Shown here: positions 61,836 to 64,000 of the stretch, piece after piece
How the letters are laid out: every line of letters starts with the position of its first letter
Position numbering within the stretch: position 1 is the stretch's first letter
Source of the DNA: Pyrocephalus nanus
Lineage: Eukaryota; Chordata; Aves; Passeriformes; Tyrannidae
Direction of reading: 5' to 3'
Length of the DNA: 64,000 bases
Assembly: GCA_038380795.1 (NCBI GenBank)
Contig: CM076279.1
Coordinates: 9,625,001-9,689,000, forward strand
The notes under the pieces: generated by a model
Database searches by the model: none
Seen by the model: only the letters and a program-made list of their open reading frames with translations
Told to the model about the DNA's origin: nothing
Made by a program: the position numbers and the translations under genes

Positions 61836-62346
61836 GGGCTCAGCCCTCCGCCCGCCGCCCGCCTATAAACGCGGCAGCGCCCCGGCCCCGGCCCCGCCGC
61901 TCCCCCCGGGAGCCGCTCACCGCCCCCCCTGCCTTCTCCCGAGCTCCGCATCCCTTTCCCCTGGATCTGCATCCCTTTCCCCGGGATCCGCATCCCGGCC
62001 CCGAGCCGCTCCCTGTCCCGGGCACAGCGCGGCCGCTCCCGCCAGCCAGCGAGGGGATCTGACGGGGGCAGCGCAGACCACCCTCTCTCCTCCACGGTGG
62101 ACCCCCGGCACCCGTGGAGGAGAGAGGAAGGAGAGGTTGAGGTGGTCGTACCCCGCTCCGGAGCAGCTCTCCACGAGTGGGTGTCCCCCGGGTGTCCCGG
62201 CAGGACCGGCTGCAGGGACAGGACAAGCTGTACGAGCTGACCACATGGGGGGGTCCCCTCGCCCCTGTTTCTGCAGCCCGGAACAGATTCCGTGGGACAG
62301 GATTTGGGGAATGGGCAGTGCTGGAGGGATTGTAGCTCTTGGACTC

Positions 62347-62348
<2 letters not shown>

Positions 62349-62383
<35 letters not shown>
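62349..62383. repeat. T35 homopolymer upstream of PMP22
   Basis: An uninterrupted run of 35 T, about 0.5 kb upstream of exon 1 and 0.1 kb from a CR1 copy. Its true length may vary or be misassembled. Confidence 0.9.
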
Positions 62384-62385
<2 letters not shown>

Positions 62386-62476
62386 CACTTGAAAGCCAAA
62401 TGAGGTGGAACTCAGCAACTTTCCACTAAATGGAGGGTGAGATTTTTCGAAATGCTGGAGGACAGTGGGAGAGCTA

Positions 62477-62847
62477 GGGTTGTTCAGCCTGGAGAAGAAA
62501 AGGCTCTGGGGAGACCTTAAAGCCCCTTCCAGGGCCTAAAGGGGCTCCAAGGGAGATGCAGAGGGCATGGAGTGACAGGACAGGGGGTAATGGCTTCTCA
62601 CTGACAAAGGGCAGGGTTAGACGGGATATTGAGAAGAAATTCTTTCCTGTGAGGGTGGGCAGGCCCTGGCACAGGTTGCCCAGAGAAGCTGGGGCTGCCC
62701 CTGGATCCCTGGAAGTGTCCAAGGCCAGGTTGGACGGGGCTTGGAGCAACCTGGGCTGGTGGAAGGTGTCCCTGCCCATGGCAGAGGGTAGAACAAGATG
62801 ACGTTTAAGGTCTTTCAAACCCAAACTACTCTGTGATTCTATGATTT
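62477..62847 (+). mobile_element. CR1 LINE 3' fragment upstream of PMP22, best-preserved copy
   Basis: About 370 bp from GGTTGTTCAGCCTGGAGAAG to CTCTGTGATTCTATGATT. It includes the CCTAAAGGGGCTCCAAGGG block and all later landmarks, and is useful as the local reference for the other copies. Confidence 0.95.
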
Positions 62848-64000
62848 AGGTGCTCGGGGAAGAAGGAAGTGGCTGCACAGCCGCTCTCACTCATTCCTCA
62901 CCCCCAGCTAATCTGCTGATATAAAGCTCACACACACAGTCCATCCCCCGGGGACCTGCACGCTCCTGGGAGTCCTGAGCACTTACACCAACCTCCCCTT
63001 CACCTTTCCCATCCTCACACACCGGCTCCAAACTAACCCCAGGCTGTTGCACAGACGAGGGAAGTCGGCATCCAGCCACCGAGACCGTAAATCTTGGGAG
63101 ACGAGAGAGAGGAGCGTGCTTGGCTCCCTCCTCCTGGCAGGCAGAGCCGTGTTCCCTGCAGCACTGGCTCTGGCTCCCCACACTCACGCAAGGGGTCCCG
63201 TCACAGGCATTAGCCAGCAAGTGGGAGTTCAGGGCGCTCCGTGGGGGTCGGGGGAGGGGGGAGCAGCGGCTGAAACGATGCATCCAAAGGATGCAATCTG
63301 CCCTCCCCTCCAAAAGATGCCCGCCCATTTCTCTGCTGCTTCCACCCCCCGCACCCTGTGACGCTGCTGCCTGCCGGTGCCGGCCGTGGCTGCAAGTGCC
63401 GGAGGACCGAAACATCTGGGCCACCATCGGTACATTCCTGGCTAACGAGGCTGTTTCGGGCTGTTTTGCCTCTGTGCAGAAGGAGCCCCCACACTCGGGG
63501 CTGCACAAACAGAGCGAGAAGGGTCTTGTCCCCCAGGGGCTGCGATGCAGTTTGCTGTTAGAGACACTCTTGATTTGGGTTTGTGGGTCTGAAATATCAG
63601 TAGTTGTTGTACCTGGATAAAGTATCCAACCTGTTCCCTGAAAGCAGAGGGGGGTGATGCACAGTGGGTGAAGTGTGGGGGTTATATTCTGCTCCTGAGC
63701 TCCTCCGTGAATGTGGGAGAGCAAAACCACTGCAGCTTCAGTTCCGACAAAGGTGCCAAAAGCAGCTTTTTTAAATATCTGAAACTGAAATCAGGGAAAA
63801 GAACAACCTGCAGGTGAGGAAGCCTGTTTTGGCTGAGAGCCGTGGATTAGGAATAGTGAATGGAGCCCAGAGAGAAGTGCACATCACCCCTGTGCTCCTT
63901 GGACACTTCTCTTGGAAAAGTGCACTGTCCAAACAGAGCAGGGCTTGGGAAAAAACATCTGCTGAGCACAGTGCTGTGACAGCTCCGGTGACAAGGACCC

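Larger units (their letters stand above)
60660..62080. promoter_or_regulatory. PMP22: CpG island and promoter region of PMP22
   Basis: The stretch is strongly GC-rich and CpG-rich from exon 2 across intron 1 and exon 1 to about 62.08 kb, with many CCGCCC/GGGCGG boxes of Sp1 type. Minus-strand transcription should start in the 61.75-61.84 kb part. A TATAAA read on the + strand at 61,863-61,868 appears as TTTATAGG on the minus strand, so it is at best a weak TATA element for PMP22. Long open frames on both strands here are a by-product of GC content. Confidence 0.75.
62081..64000. other. Upstream flank of PMP22, no gene recognised
   Basis: A T35 run at 62,349-62,383 and a CR1 copy at 62,477-62,847 are followed by unique sequence. 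Two consensus minus-strand donors (62,986 GTAAGTG and 63,187 GTGAGTG) could belong to an alternative PMP22 first exon. The long minus-strand open frame over 62.9-63.7 kb starts at GTG and shows no known domain. Confidence 0.55.

Noticed and set aside
4761..62847. The many similar 180-380-bp blocks as a new repeat family
   Set aside because: Their order of landmarks and octamer tails match the known avian CR1 3' end. The three visible types are ordinary CR1 subfamilies.
62891..63730. 279-codon open frame on the minus strand upstream of PMP22
   Set aside because: It begins with GTG rather than ATG, shows no recognisable domain or TEKT3 similarity, and lies in non-repetitive flank where such length is possible by chance.
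1..64000. Bacterial-type system, CRISPR array, operon or phage
   Set aside because: Splice-defined vertebrate exons, CR1 LINEs and a CpG-island promoter show this is vertebrate chromosomal DNA. CR1 repeats are dispersed, not regularly spaced.
1..64000. tRNA, rRNA, snoRNA or miRNA genes
   Set aside because: No cloverleaf-type A/B boxes, rRNA-like stretches or convincing long hairpins were seen by eye. A covariance-model scan would be decisive.
1..64000. Endogenous retrovirus or LTR pairs
   Set aside because: No primer-binding site, gag/pol-like frame or matched direct terminal repeats were recognised.

Overview
This is vertebrate nuclear DNA, almost certainly from a bird. At least 26 5'-truncated CR1 LINE 3' ends, many finishing in the avian ATTCTATG-type tail, are scattered over 64 kb. 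There are no Alu-like or B1-like SINEs. The one gene I recognise, PMP22 (peripheral myelin protein 22), is compact, has vertebrate splice sites and starts in a CpG island. Species cannot be named from this sequence alone.

Layout: positions 1 to about 42,980 hold no gene I can recognise. They contain CR1 remnants, poly(A) and microsatellite tracts, a 470-bp purine tract, a 36.3-kb minisatellite and several AT-rich, repeat-free blocks that look like conserved non-coding elements. A CpG-rich patch at 40.6-40.85 kb is followed by a possible small first coding exon on the + strand. From about 61.8 kb down to 42.99 kb lies PMP22 on the minus strand: a GC-rich 5'UTR exon ending at 61,708, coding exons at 60,648-60,571, 59,444-59,354, 48,754-48,614 and 44,582-44,416, then a 1.4-kb 3'UTR with an AATAAA at 43,010-43,005. 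Joined, the exons give an intact 158-residue tetraspan protein (478th-base arithmetic is clean: 78+91+141+167 nt including the stop). Positions 62-64 kb are the upstream flank, with a T35 tract and a long CR1 copy.

There is no operon, mobile cassette, CRISPR array or multi-gene system here. The most interesting unexplained item is a 99-bp exon-like segment inside PMP22 intron 3 (56,513-56,611, minus strand). It has a GTAAGT donor and a CAG acceptor and is in frame with both neighbouring exons. It would add 33 residues containing an extra hydrophobic segment. Next are the CpG-island/ATG pair at 40.6-40.96 kb, a perfect 8-mer miR-29 site and two Pumilio motifs in the PMP22 3'UTR, and protein-level differences from mammalian PMP22: a shorter first extracellular loop and an extra N-glycosylation sequon in the second.

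Limits: no alignment, transcript or conservation data were available. Exon 1 extent, the cassette exon and the 40.9-kb exon are predictions from splice and start signals only.
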